Shown: positions 32,914-41,781 of the stretch, piece by piece
Layout: every line of letters starts with the position of its first letter
Position numbering within the stretch: position 1 is the first letter of the stretch
From: Bacteroidota bacterium
GTDB lineage: Bacteria; Bacteroidota; Bacteroidia; Flavobacteriales; Weeksellaceae
DNA length: 64,000 nt
Direction of reading: 5' to 3'
Assembly: GCA_023393915.1 (NCBI GenBank)
Contig: JAEXBS010000096.1
Span: 1 to 64,000 of the forward strand
Translations under genes and position numbers: made by a program
Notes under the pieces: generated by a model
Databases searched by the model: none
What the model was told of the DNA's origin: nothing
What the model saw: the letters and a program-made list of their open reading frames with translations, nothing else

Positions 32914-33063
32914 ATGGGATTTTCTCTACTTATTCAATACATAATTGTCGGATTACTAGTATTATTCGCTCTTTATCGCCTTTTTAATATTTTCTACAAG
33001 AAGTTCAAAAAGAATAAAAAAACTTCCGAAGCTCAGGGCTGCGAAAGCAGTTGTTGCTCCTAA
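32914..33063 (+). CDS. FeoB-associated Cys-rich membrane protein
   Basis: A 49-residue protein: one N-terminal membrane helix (residues 4-22), a Lys-rich linker (FYKKFKKNKKTSEA) and a C-terminal Cys cluster GCESSCCS. This plan matches the small FeoB-associated Cys-rich membrane proteins placed after feoB in several phyla. It starts 25 bases after the feoB stop with no terminator between. Its role is not established; it takes the place of FeoC of enteric bacteria. Confidence 0.85.
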   Translation: MGFSLLIQYIIVGLLVLFALYRLFNIFYKKFKKNKKTSEAQGCESSCCS

Positions 33064-33114
33064 AAGAAAAATCGCTGTGGAAAAAATTTGACCTAAGGTT
33101 CATAGTGAAAACCG

Positions 33115-33122
33115 TAAATTTG
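33115..33122 (+). promoter_or_regulatory. -7 box of the phosphohexomutase gene
   Basis: TAAATTTG, a perfect -7 box, 34 bases before the ATG at 33157. TTTG at 33087-33090 lies 24 bases upstream, a slightly long spacing. Confidence 0.5.
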
Positions 33123-33156
33123 CACTAAATTTAGAGTTAACAAAACCAAACTTTAC

Positions 33157-34539
33157 ATGTCTTTAATTAAAAGTATATCTGGAATTCGTGGAACCATTGG
33201 AGGGAATGTTGGGGACAACCTTACGCCGCTAGATGTGGTTAAATTCACTTCGGCCTATGGATCGTGGCTGCAAAACAATCAAGACAAAAAAGACCTTTCT
33301 GTTGTCGTGGGACGAGATGCTCGTATTTCTGGAAGCATGGTAAGCGCACTGGTTTGCTCTACCCTTCAGGGACTGGGCATCCATGTCATTGACCTCGGAT
33401 TATCAACAACACCAACGGTTGAAATGATGGTTCCTCATTTTAATGCTGCAGGTGGAATTATCCTAACCGCGTCCCATAACCCAAAAGAATGGAACGCATT
33501 AAAACTTCTCAATGAAAAAGGAGAATTTATAAGTGGAGAAAATGGAGCTGAAGTTTTAAAAATTGCTCAGGAAGAATCCTTTCAGTATGCTGAAGTAGAC
33601 CATTTGGGTTCGTACCGAATAGAAGAAGGTACTATCGATTTACACATCGAAAAAGTACTGGAGCTAAAAGAAGTGGATGCAAAAGCTGTTCAGAGTAAAA
33701 AATTCAAAGTAGTCCTTGACGCAGTAAATTCTACGGGAGGTATTGCACTTCCTCCTTTATTAGAAAAATTGGGTTGTGAAGTAATTCCCATTTATTGTGA
33801 ACCCAATGGACATTTCCCTCATAATCCTGAACCTTTAAAAGAGCACCTTGGCGACATTTGTAGTGAGGTGAAAAAGCAAAATGCGGATTTGGGAATTGTT
33901 GTAGATCCTGACGTAGATCGCCTTGCGCTCATCGATGAAAAGGGTGAAATGTTTGGAGAAGAATATACTTTGGTAGCGGTTGCTGATTATTTACTTTCCC
34001 TTGAAAAGGGGGCTGCCGTTTCCAACCTGTCTTCAAGTAGAGCCCTTAGAGATGTTGCGCAAAGACACGATTCACCTTATTATGCTAGTGCAGTAGGTGA
34101 AGTTAATGTGGTTGAATTAATGAAGGAGAAGAATGCGGTCATTGGTGGAGAAGGAAATGGAGGAATTATTTTCCCAAAACTTCATTACGGAAGAGATTCG
34201 TTGGTTGGTGTAGCCCTATTCTTAAGTTTACTTGCGAAGAAATCACTAACAGTCTCTGAGTTAAGAGCTACTTATCCTGCCTATTTCATGGGGAAGAAAA
34301 AGATAGAACTCACACCAGAAATCAATGTGGATGAACTCCTTAAAAAAGTTCAAGCCCATTATAAGGAGGAAGAAATCTCAACAATAGATGGAGTAAAGAT
34401 TGACTTTAAGGATTCTTGGGTTCATTTGAGAAAATCAAATACGGAACCTATTATTCGCATCTATACGGAGGCCTTCTCCCAAGAAGAAGCAAACCAACTA
34501 GCAGATCAAATGATTAGCAAAATTCAGTCTTTTATTTAG
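33157..34539 (+). CDS. glmM: Phosphoglucosamine mutase-type phosphohexomutase
   Basis: A 460-residue enzyme of the phosphohexomutase superfamily, in order: SISGIRGT (substrate loop), TASHNP with phospho-Ser S106, DPDVDRLALID for Mg2+ binding, GEGNGGIIFP for sugar binding, and KSNTEPIIRIY for phosphate binding. Bacteroidota enzymes with the GEGNGG loop are usually called GlmM (glucosamine-6-P to glucosamine-1-P, for UDP-GlcNAc), but phosphomannomutase activity cannot be ruled out from the motifs. It is the only gene on its transcript. Confidence 0.85.
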   Translation: MSLIKSISGIRGTIGGNVGDNLTPLDVVKFTSAYGSWLQNNQDKKDLSVVVGRDARISGSMVSALVCSTLQGLGIHVIDLGLSTTPTVEMMVPHFNAAGGIILTASHNPKEWNALKLLNEKGEFISGENGAEVLKIAQEESFQYAEVDHLGSYRIEEGTIDLHIEKVLELKEVDAKAVQSKKFKVVLDAVNSTGGIALPPLLEKLGCEVIPIYCEPNGHFPHNPEPLKEHLGDICSEVKKQNADLGIVVDPDVDRLALIDEKGEMFGEEYTLVAVADYLLSLEKGAAVSNLSSSRALRDVAQRHDSPYYASAVGEVNVVELMKEKNAVIGGEGNGGIIFPKLHYGRDSLVGVALFLSLLAKKSLTVSELRATYPAYFMGKKKIELTPEINVDELLKKVQAHYKEEEISTIDGVKIDFKDSWVHLRKSNTEPIIRIYTEAFSQEEANQLADQMISKIQSFI

Positions 34540-34633
34540 GCCTAATTTTTGCTTGAGCAATACTGTATAATTAATTAGTTATTTCAAAGTAAAGAAGCAT
34601 ATTTTTTACATTGAATGTACGGAGAGAAAACGA

Positions 34634-36004
34634 TTGGAAGATTTTTTTGATAATGAACTGGTACAACGGTTCGAAGAAATGATTGAAAACAAGGATCAGT
34701 TTTACTTTGACAGTGAACAACTTGAAGACATCATTATTTATTACCTAGAATTAGGCGATATTACATTCGCTGAAAAAGCGGTTCAATACGGACTAGCACT
34801 ACATCCTGGATCTTTGGAGATTAAGACCAAACTACTTGAAGTTCTTTTAGAAATGGAAGACTACGAGCAGGCTCGACCTATCATCGAAGAGCTAGCCAAC
34901 AGCTCACAGGAAAACACTGACTACCTTGTATGCTGTGCAAAATATTACTCCAATTTAGGCAATCCTCATAAATCAATTGAATATTGCCAAAAAGCACTGG
35001 ATTTGAACGAAGAGGAAAACTTCCTTCATAATTTCATTGCTGACGAGTACACAAACTTAGGAGATCCATTTCTAGCTTTAAAGCATTATCGTTTGGCGCT
35101 AAAACACGACCCTACAGACGATTATTCTCTAGAAAATACGATGAAATGCTACGTGCAGCTTAAGAAGTTTGAGGAAGCGGAAGCCTTCATCAATCACTAC
35201 TTAGACGATTTTGCCTTTAATGAATCCGCTTGGATTGAATACGGCCAGTTCTTCTTTCATCGTAAAAATTACCAACAAGCACTTCGCGGATTTGATTTTG
35301 CTTTAGCCATTAATAGCACACTTATCGGAGTCTATGCAAGCAAAGCTTCGTGTCTTGAGGCCATGGAAGAGTTTGAGAAAGCCATTGAAGTGTATCATGA
35401 AATGCTCGAATTGGAAGATACCAAAGCGTATACACATTATAAAATCGGCCTTAACTATAAGGAACTAAAACAAACGCCCAAAGCTTTAGCCCATTTCCAG
35501 CAATCGCTCTTGCAGGACCCTCAGTTTCATCTCTCCATGATCGAACTAAGTGACCTTTATGAGCATATGGGATCTATAAAAGAGGCGCTTCATTATGCCA
35601 AGGAAGCTGCTCATTACAGCAGTGGCAACCTCGCTCTTCAAAAAAGGCTGGCTTACCTTTACATTAATTCAGGAAGATTTGAAGAGAGCTTGGAGTGCTT
35701 AAAGAAACTTGTCGAAAAGGAACCTAATCGTTTCTACAATTGGTACGCCTACATTGAGGTCTTGATGCTTCTTGGGGAGTACGAACAATCAATTGAAGTA
35801 CTGACGCATGCAATTCAAATTCATCAAAAAGCAGAATTGTACTATCAGTTATCTAATTGCTTCTATCAACTCAAAATGGAAGACAAAGGCATCGAATCCT
35901 TGGAGATAGCCATTACTTTAGATGCTACGCTTCTTTCCAACATGAAAGAGAAGTACCCCTTCATCATTGAGGCGGTAAATCGAGTGAAAACTCGCAAAAA
36001 ATAA
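34634..36004 (+). CDS. TPR-repeat protein
   Basis: A 456-residue soluble protein of about ten tetratricopeptide repeats; consensus pieces include ALDLNEEENFLHNFIADEYT, ALKHDPTDDYSLENTMKCYV and LQKRLAYLYINSGRFEESLE. It starts with TTG; GGAGAG lies 14 bases before it. No signal peptide or membrane helix. TPR proteins are assembly platforms; the partner is unknown. Similar TPR proteins occur widely in Flavobacteriia. It stands alone. Confidence 0.85.
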   Translation: MEDFFDNELVQRFEEMIENKDQFYFDSEQLEDIIIYYLELGDITFAEKAVQYGLALHPGSLEIKTKLLEVLLEMEDYEQARPIIEELANSSQENTDYLVCCAKYYSNLGNPHKSIEYCQKALDLNEEENFLHNFIADEYTNLGDPFLALKHYRLALKHDPTDDYSLENTMKCYVQLKKFEEAEAFINHYLDDFAFNESAWIEYGQFFFHRKNYQQALRGFDFALAINSTLIGVYASKASCLEAMEEFEKAIEVYHEMLELEDTKAYTHYKIGLNYKELKQTPKALAHFQQSLLQDPQFHLSMIELSDLYEHMGSIKEALHYAKEAAHYSSGNLALQKRLAYLYINSGRFEESLECLKKLVEKEPNRFYNWYAYIEVLMLLGEYEQSIEVLTHAIQIHQKAELYYQLSNCFYQLKMEDKGIESLEIAITLDATLLSNMKEKYPFIIEAVNRVKTRKK

Positions 36005-36034
36005 AAGGGATTCCCCTAAAATTCATTTATTTCC

Positions 36035-36058
36035 AATAGGTCCTTTTCGGGGCCTATT
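36035..36058. terminator. Hairpin between convergent genes
   Basis: Stem AATAGGTCC/GGGCCTATT (one G-U pair) with a 6-base loop and an AT-rich flank. It separates the TPR gene from the convergent exporter gene. Confidence 0.6.
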
Positions 36059-36065
36059 GTTATTC

Positions 36066-36947
36066 TTAGGTCGTTTTTCCTTGTCTTAAAAAAACGAGAC
36101 CGCCGACAATTACTGCAGCACCAATCATTTGCAACGCCCCTAATTTTTCACCGTCTAAGATCCCCCAAAGAATAGCAACAACCGGGATGAGCAGTGTTAC
36201 AGTTGAGGTGAAAAGGGCAGAAGAAACTCGCAGAAGACGATAATTTAACATCATAGCTAACCCAGTTCCAAAAACCGACAACAAACAAACATAAAGTAAT
36301 CCAGTCCACTCGATACCCACATAGCTGCTGGAACCAAAAAAACCGGTTAGAAAAAGAGCAATTAAGGATGGGAAAAAAAGCACCAATCCGAAAATGTAAG
36401 CCGAGAGCAACTTGGGCTCTACTCGGGTTAAATGGGTTTTAACAGTCAATCCGTTTATCGCATAGAGCAGTGTGGCTAATAGAAGCAAAAGGATAGGAAT
36501 AATTTTCAATTCACCTGCGTCTCCAGCTCCTAATGTCAATAGCACGACACCAAAAAAGCTAATTAAAGTTCCTGTAATTTGGACTTTAGAGGTTTGGGTA
36601 TTCCAGAAAAGACTTCCCAAAATAATAACGAATATTGGAACCATGGAGTTAAGAATCCCAGCCACCGCACTAGAGATCTGTGTTTCTGCCAACGGAAAAA
36701 GGTACATGGGCAAGAAGTTTCCACATAGTGCAGCAATAACCAAGTACTTTATTTGCTTTCTGGGAAACTTTCTGATGTTTTTGAGAGCATAAGGGAGTAG
36801 CAGTAGGGAGGAAATCAAAATCCTCAAGCTTCCCACTTCATAAGGGGAGTAATAGATTAAGGATTTCTTAATCAAAATAAAGGAAGATCCCCAAATCAAT
36901 GCTAAAATAAGTAGCAGAATCCATTTCTCGTTTTTGTTCTCCTCCAT
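36066..36947 (-). CDS. EamA/DMT-family transporter
   Basis: A 293-residue inner-membrane protein with about ten helices in two EamA repeats, opening WILLLILALIWGSSFILIKK and, in the second repeat, LLYAINGLTVKTHLTRVEP. Such proteins export metabolites or amino acids. The ATG at 36947, one base after the upstream gene's stop, is chosen over 36986, which lies inside that gene. The substrate is unknown. Confidence 0.88.
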   Translation of the reverse strand: MEENKNEKWILLLILALIWGSSFILIKKSLIYYSPYEVGSLRILISSLLLLPYALKNIRKFPRKQIKYLVIAALCGNFLPMYLFPLAETQISSAVAGILNSMVPIFVIILGSLFWNTQTSKVQITGTLISFFGVVLLTLGAGDAGELKIIPILLLLLATLLYAINGLTVKTHLTRVEPKLLSAYIFGLVLFFPSLIALFLTGFFGSSSYVGIEWTGLLYVCLLSVFGTGLAMMLNYRLLRVSSALFTSTVTLLIPVVAILWGILDGEKLGALQMIGAAVIVGGLVFLRQGKTT

Positions 36948-36948
36948 C

Positions 36949-37584
36949 TTACTTCCTGGTAAACCGAATTGGAATTTGGTACTCATAGGCCACAGGCACT
37001 TGATTAAATTGAGCGGGTAAGAAAAATTGTCGCATACGGTAGGTCGCGATCAATGCTTGGCGATTAAAAAAAGGGTTATCTCCTTTGGCGTTAACCTTAG
37101 TAATGACCCCTTTATTATTAACCACAAAACTCAACTGCGTTTGCAGCTCCGAATCACTCCCTAATTTACCCGAATAATAAAACAAATCAATTAATTCTTG
37201 CCGAAACTTATCCATTCCTCCGGGATAGAGTGGCAACGTAAGTTTTCCCTGTGGATCTTTCTCTAGGCCAATACCGCCGTCCTGGTGTAGATCAGATAAA
37301 ACTAACGACAGATCTTCATTGATTTTCACTTTAACAAGTGCCAAAATATAAGCTTCGTTCTCTAAGCTATCAACCTTTGATATCAATTGCTCTAATTGTC
37401 GATAGAGTTCTTTTCGATCCAAATTAGTACTTTGATTAACTTCGCTCTGGAAAGCCGAAAAAATCATATTTTTCTGCGAGTCAAAATATTTTTGTACAAC
37501 TTGAAACTCATGATTTTGCTGAGCTTCTATCTTCGTGAAAAATAGAGAGAAACAGGCCGCAAGAACGCGTAAGAATTTTTTCAT
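36949..37584 (-). CDS. Exported protein with TonB-C-like domain
   Basis: A 211-residue protein with a signal peptide (residues 1-20, ending EAQ). The C-terminal 90 residues (YPGGMDKFRQELIDLFYY, LQTQLSFVVNNKGVITKVNA, FNRQALIATYRMRQFFLPAQ) match the TonB C-terminal-like domain common in Bacteroidota exported proteins. No TonB membrane anchor or proline-rich linker is present, so it is not a canonical TonB. Next to it, on the same strand, is the EamA gene. Confidence 0.75.
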   Translation of the reverse strand: MKKFLRVLAACFSLFFTKIEAQQNHEFQVVQKYFDSQKNMIFSAFQSEVNQSTNLDRKELYRQLEQLISKVDSLENEAYILALVKVKINEDLSLVLSDLHQDGGIGLEKDPQGKLTLPLYPGGMDKFRQELIDLFYYSGKLGSDSELQTQLSFVVNNKGVITKVNAKGDNPFFNRQALIATYRMRQFFLPAQFNQVPVAYEYQIPIRFTRK

Positions 37585-37669
37585 TTGAGAACCAGAACAC
37601 TTTATGAACAGAACTCCCCTGTCCTACTATTCAAATAATAATAAAGAGGAAAAATGGGTTAAAAACCTA

Positions 37670-38524
37670 TTATCGAAGCAATTGGTCGAAAGTATTGCCT
37701 TGGCGAATATCTCCACTTTGATATCCCTTCATAAACCATTCTTTGCGCTGAGCAGAGCTACCGTGAGTAAACCCTTCTTGGTTTACATGTCCTTGAGACC
37801 GTTGCATAATATTGTCATCACCTACTGCTTCGGCGGCTTCTATCGCGGCTTCTAAATCGCCTGGTTCAAGAAATTTTTCTCTCTCATCAGTATAGCGAGA
37901 CCACAATCCAGCATAAAAATCCGCTTGGAGTTCAGTTGCAACCGAAACTCTATTCATCTCTGCTTGCGAATATTGACCACTCCGTCTTAACTGCTCGGTT
38001 TTTTGTAAAGTACCTAACAAATTTTGAACGTGGTGCCCCATTTCATGTGCCAGTACATAGGCCACAGAAAATTCCGTCACCTTAGCTCCAAAGCGTCGTT
38101 CTAATTCACTAAAGAAACTCAAATCCATATAAACCGTTTGGTCACTTGGACAATAGAACGGACCCATTGCTGCTTGAGCAGTACCACATCCTGATTGGGT
38201 AATATCATTGAACATCACCACCCGGGCTGGAGAATACTGCATACCATTCTCTTGGAAAATTCGAGTCCAAGACTGCTCATTCTCAGCCGTCAGCATCTTA
38301 ATAAACTCCTGAGTCTGCAACTCCTCTGCACTGAGTTCTCTTTGTTCCGTTCCTACCGAGGATCCCATTGAACCACTAGATAGTATAGCCGAAGGATCTC
38401 CTCCCAGGAAAAAGACAACGGCCGCAATAATTAAAGTAACGAGTCCTCCACCTAGGAGTCCTCCGCCTCCTCCAGAGCCACGTCGATCTTCTACATTTCC
38501 ACTACGGTCTTCTGTCCATTTCAT
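37670..38524 (-). CDS. Neutral zinc metallopeptidase (YpfJ family)
   Basis: A 284-residue protein with a Gly-rich segment and one N-terminal membrane helix (about 27-42, VTLIIAAVVFFLGG). The catalytic domain follows, with HEMGHH (the HExxH zinc motif) and a downstream helix ELQADFYAGLW carrying the third ligand. This is the UPF0042/YpfJ-type putative neutral zinc peptidase of unknown substrate. The start of the frame is fixed by the KWTEDRSGN motif typical of the family. Confidence 0.92.
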   Translation of the reverse strand: MKWTEDRSGNVEDRRGSGGGGGLLGGGLVTLIIAAVVFFLGGDPSAILSSGSMGSSVGTEQRELSAEELQTQEFIKMLTAENEQSWTRIFQENGMQYSPARVVMFNDITQSGCGTAQAAMGPFYCPSDQTVYMDLSFFSELERRFGAKVTEFSVAYVLAHEMGHHVQNLLGTLQKTEQLRRSGQYSQAEMNRVSVATELQADFYAGLWSRYTDEREKFLEPGDLEAAIEAAEAVGDDNIMQRSQGHVNQEGFTHGSSAQRKEWFMKGYQSGDIRQGNTFDQLLR

Positions 38525-38578
38525 AATAAACTCATTTTACAGGTTAGATTAAAACTCAAGTATTAGTACTCTAAAATA

Positions 38579-38586
38579 CAAAAATA
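38579..38586 (-). promoter_or_regulatory. -7 box of the zinc peptidase gene
   Basis: Minus-strand TATTTTTG (TAnnTTTG), 55 bases before the start at 38524. The only hit here; the sequence is AT-rich, so confidence is modest. Confidence 0.35.
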
Positions 38587-38681
38587 TCACAATCAGTGAA
38601 TCAGATTTTTATAAGATTTATAGGTATTGTAATACAATATGGCTTTCTAAGACTTGAACAGAGTCAATAAATTCCAGAAGC

Positions 38682-39164
38682 TTATTTTTTCCTTCTAAAA
38701 TCAACCATTTTCAGCGCACTTACCGCGGCCTCAACTCCTTTATTTCCTAAATCTCCACCGCTTCGTGCCAAAGATTGCGCTTCAGTATCATCCGTAAGAA
38801 CACAAAATAGCGTTGGTGTATCAGTGAGCGTGTTGCAGTCTTTAATTCCATGTGCAACAGCAGAACAGACATAGTCAAAATGAGGGGTTTCTCCTCGAAT
38901 TACACACCCGATTCCAATAACCGCATCCCATTGATCCGATTGAGCTAACTGCATACAGCCGTAGCTCAACTCAAAAGCTCCTGGAACATAAAAAACTTTT
39001 ATATTTTCCTTTAAAACTCCTTCCTTTTCTAGAGTTTGAAGTGCTGCATCCCTTAAACTAAAGGTGATATGCTGGTTCCACTCAGAAACTACAATGCCGA
39101 TGGAAAATTCATCGGCACCTTTTAGTTCAAGTGGCTGGTAAGCTGAAAGATTAACCGTAGCCAT
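38682..39164 (-). CDS. ribH: 6,7-dimethyl-8-ribityllumazine synthase
   Basis: A 160-residue enzyme of riboflavin synthesis. The core reads IGIVVSEWNQHIT, FYVPGAFELSYGCMQLAQ, VIGIGCVIRGETPHFDYVC and GVLTDDTEAQSL-like segments, with the catalytic His in the TPHFDY segment. It joins 5-amino-6-ribitylamino-uracil and 3,4-dihydroxybutanone phosphate. No other rib gene is adjacent. It follows the TPR-like gene by 17 bases in one operon. Confidence 0.95.
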   Translation of the reverse strand: MATVNLSAYQPLELKGADEFSIGIVVSEWNQHITFSLRDAALQTLEKEGVLKENIKVFYVPGAFELSYGCMQLAQSDQWDAVIGIGCVIRGETPHFDYVCSAVAHGIKDCNTLTDTPTLFCVLTDDTEAQSLARSGGDLGNKGVEAAVSALKMVDFRRKK

Positions 39165-39181
39165 ATGTATTATTATATTTA

Positions 39182-39889
39182 TTAAAGATTTTTCACCAAT
39201 TCAATATAGGCGTCGCTTTGTCCGTTATCGTACTCCTTGTAGTTCTTGTCAATTGCTTCAAAAGATTTCTTAGCTACGTCATTCTTTTTTAACGACAAAG
39301 CAAGTACCCCCGATTTACGAGTGAAATAATAAGTCGTGTAAGGATCTTCAGAAGCATTAGCCGCTTTGCCCAAAAGCGTTAAAGCTTCGTCATTTCGGTT
39401 AAGATTAGATGCAGCATCCGCCATCGCACCGAACTTCAGAGCCATAAGTATTTTATTGTCGGAGCTAAATTGATCTAAAAGATCGTAAGCTTCCTGATAC
39501 TTTCCTTCCTGAAAACGAACCAGGCCTGCCTGGTAACCTGAAAGCTTCCCTGCATCGGTATTTCCATAGTTCTTATAGGTTCCTAAAAACCCTGGATTCG
39601 CCGCAGATTTTCCGCCCATCGCATCCGCATCATTGCCTTGAGAAAGCTTGGCCATAGCAGAAAGATAACTTTTTGTTGCCTCTTCGTTCTTTGGAGCAAT
39701 GTAAAATTGTTGGTATGCAAAGTATCCTAAAACGGCCAGCACAAGAGCTCCAAAAATAATGGAAAGTAATTTCGCGTTACGCTCTAAAAAGCGTTCGGTC
39801 TGTAGCGCTTCACGGTCAAGATCTTTAAAGAACTCAACGGTTTCTTTTCCTTCCAACTGGTTTTTACTGTTGTGTTTATTTTTAGCCAT
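39182..39889 (-). CDS. YfgM-like tetratricopeptide membrane protein
   Basis: A 235-residue protein. An N-terminal cytoplasmic part (ELKETV-type, FKDLDREALQTERFLERN), a membrane helix at about 43-62 (LLSIIFGALVLAVLGYFAYQ), then a periplasmic tail with TPR-like helices (NSSKNY...LYDLLDQFSSDN-type). This matches the ancillary SecYEG translocon subunit YfgM or a Bacteroidota counterpart. It heads the operon with ribH and is driven by a near-perfect promoter. Confidence 0.75.
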   Translation of the reverse strand: MAKNKHNSKNQLEGKETVEFFKDLDREALQTERFLERNAKLLSIIFGALVLAVLGYFAYQQFYIAPKNEEATKSYLSAMAKLSQGNDADAMGGKSAANPGFLGTYKNYGNTDAGKLSGYQAGLVRFQEGKYQEAYDLLDQFSSDNKILMALKFGAMADAASNLNRNDEALTLLGKAANASEDPYTTYYFTRKSGVLALSLKKNDVAKKSFEAIDKNYKEYDNGQSDAYIELVKNL

Positions 39890-39909
39890 AATTGATTTAA
39901 AGTAAGGTG

Positions 39910-39940
39910 CAAATTTAATTGTTTCTTCCTGATTTACAAA
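39910..39940 (-). promoter_or_regulatory. Promoter of the YfgM-like/ribH operon
   Basis: On the minus strand: TTTG (39940-39937), 19 bases, TAAATTTG (39917-39910). Both boxes and spacing match the consensus. The start codon at 39889 is 20 bases downstream. Confidence 0.7.
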
Positions 39941-40016
39941 ATTCTACTTTGAAAATAAAATTCTGTTATATGTGGGTGTATTTAATGCAGTAAAAAGATA
40001 TTTAACCTGGAACTAA

Positions 40017-40553
40017 TCAATACTTTAGAACACTATACAATTCTGCATTATAAGGACTTAACTTGTCCTCTGCGCCCAATCCTAAAAGCTCAATAAGAAA
40101 ACTAAACTGAGCTACCGTTGCTCCTTGTTTCTCTACTAGCTTAGCTGCTGCCTCTGTAGTTCCTCCTGTCGCGAGTAAATCATCATGAATTAGTACCCTC
40201 ATTCCCGGCTCTAATTGGCCTTCCCTCATTTCAATTTCAGAAGATCCATACTCCAGATCATACGATTGAGCAATAAATGGCGGGGGAAGTTTTCCTTTTT
40301 TTCTTATGAGAATAAAGGGTACTTCCAATGCCACGGCAATAGCAATACCGAACAGGTACCCACGACTCTCTATTCCACAGACCGCATCCACCTTTCCCTT
40401 AGAAAAAGAAGTGAGATCCTCAATTACTTCTTCATAAAGCTTGGGTTTAAGAAAAATAGGAGTAATATCCTTGAACTGAATGCCATCTTTCGGGAAATCA
40501 GGGATATTCTCAATCGTTTGTTCAAGCTGATCAATCAGTTTTTGATTTGCCAT
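40017..40553 (-). CDS. apt: Adenine phosphoribosyltransferase
   Basis: A 178-residue purine salvage enzyme: adenine plus PRPP to AMP. The fold is type I phosphoribosyltransferase with the PRPP loop VLIHDDLLATGGTTEAA, an N-terminal FPKDGIQFKDITPIFL, GIESRGYLFG and FILIRKKGKLPP. It begins five bases after the end of the lipoprotein gene, in the same operon. Confidence 0.96.
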   Translation of the reverse strand: MANQKLIDQLEQTIENIPDFPKDGIQFKDITPIFLKPKLYEEVIEDLTSFSKGKVDAVCGIESRGYLFGIAIAVALEVPFILIRKKGKLPPPFIAQSYDLEYGSSEIEMREGQLEPGMRVLIHDDLLATGGTTEAAAKLVEKQGATVAQFSFLIELLGLGAEDKLSPYNAELYSVLKY

Positions 40554-40558
40554 TCTTT

Positions 40559-41707
40559 CTAAGGTTTAATAGTGTAGCTTGTTATCTTCCATTGATCTTT
40601 TACATTCTTAAGACCAAAATGCACTTGTAAAGCTGTAGTTGACCCATCTTTACTAGTAACATCGTAAGTTGCACTAATTACTGCACTGTTTGGCCCGGAA
40701 GATACGGAAGATATATTATTAACTTTTACACTTTTCAAAGCACCAAACCCTGTGGTAGGATTGGCAAAGCTCTCATACGAGCCCCAACTAGGATTGGCTG
40801 AAACTTCATATGCCCCCCTTAAGTTTTGGGCGCCCAACTGATTGAGGAACCTAATGACAGTCGTTCTTGGCTCTCCCGCGGAAGAAGACGGTGCTGAATC
40901 ACCATTACCTAAGATGGGTTCTTGCACATCAACTAATTCCGTCGAATCAGCTATTGGTTCACTCACCTGTGGAGTTTTAAGAGCCATTGTATTAACAGGC
41001 ACTCCGATCTTAGACATTTTATAATCTTTGTCTGTCGTACGTACAGTTACATGTATATCAACTTCTCCACCAATCACTTGGTCCATAGATAGTGTATTCA
41101 AACGAACAGTAAACCCTTTAAAATCGTTATCTAACATCAAGTTCTTAGATCTTTGCAGCGTTCTTCCTCCACTAGTTACCTCTAAAATGGCTTCTAAAGC
41201 AGCACCTGAAAACTCAATTGGTCGGCTTTGACTGTCAACTAATCGAGGAACTACTTGAAGTGCTTTAGGACCCAGTACACTGTCTTTCTGTATCTCGATT
41301 GTAGCTAAAGTTAACCCTGAAGCAGAAATGTCGTTAGGATCAAACTCCGTCGGCTGAGTGCTTGCAAAAATATTCATCTCTCCTAAGGAAGGTGGACCTG
41401 TACTTGTCCAATCTACTTCATTTTCCCGAGCAACTTGATCAGCTAAAGCCAAAATTTCCGGCACCTTTTTTCCACTTAGCATCTTTCCAAGTAAATCAAG
41501 TTTGACTATTTCATTATCTCCATCTACCCCAAATGTTTTCAGAATGTACAAGGCTTCATTAAACTTCACTTGTTCTAAAGTAGTGAGTGAAGACGCCATG
41601 TCATTGATACTGGCTTGAAAAGTCTGTGTGCTAGTAGCATCGACATAATCTTTTTTACAAGAAACTAAAAAAAGAAATATAGCTACTAAAAGGGAGAGGG
41701 GTCTCAT
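40559..41707 (-). CDS. Hypothetical lipoprotein
   Basis: A 382-residue lipoprotein precursor: signal MRPLSLLVAIFLFLVSC, lipobox LVSC, acylated C17. After a helical N-terminal part the middle has beta-rich domains with LKLNAQ-type periodicity (LTLATIEIQKDSVLGPKALQ), a Ser/Pro linker, and a C-terminal 110 residues (VIRFLNQLGAQNLRGAYEV to WKITSYTIKP) that look like an NTF2-like/DUF4878 domain, by the pattern F-x-x-L and the closing W-K-I. The function is unknown. It precedes apt. Confidence 0.65.
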   Translation of the reverse strand: MRPLSLLVAIFLFLVSCKKDYVDATSTQTFQASINDMASSLTTLEQVKFNEALYILKTFGVDGDNEIVKLDLLGKMLSGKKVPEILALADQVARENEVDWTSTGPPSLGEMNIFASTQPTEFDPNDISASGLTLATIEIQKDSVLGPKALQVVPRLVDSQSRPIEFSGAALEAILEVTSGGRTLQRSKNLMLDNDFKGFTVRLNTLSMDQVIGGEVDIHVTVRTTDKDYKMSKIGVPVNTMALKTPQVSEPIADSTELVDVQEPILGNGDSAPSSSAGEPRTTVIRFLNQLGAQNLRGAYEVSANPSWGSYESFANPTTGFGALKSVKVNNISSVSSGPNSAVISATYDVTSKDGSTTALQVHFGLKNVKDQWKITSYTIKP

Positions 41708-41726
41708 AATTTGTGTGATTTAACTA

Positions 41727-41734
41727 CAAAAATA
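41727..41734 (-). promoter_or_regulatory. Possible -7 box of the lipoprotein-apt operon
   Basis: Minus-strand TATTTTTG, inside the T-rich tail of the act terminator and 20 bases before the start at 41707. A promoter here would restart transcription just after termination. Confidence 0.35.
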
Positions 41735-41760
41735 AAAAAATCCCGACAATGTTGCCGGGA
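41733..41760 (-). terminator. Rho-independent terminator of the act operon
   Basis: Minus strand: stem TCCCGGCAA/TTGTCGGGA (one mismatch) with a tiny loop, then TTTTTTTA. It lies 22 bases after the actF stop. Confidence 0.8.
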
Positions 41761-41781
41761 TCATTCTTATATGCTCAAAAT

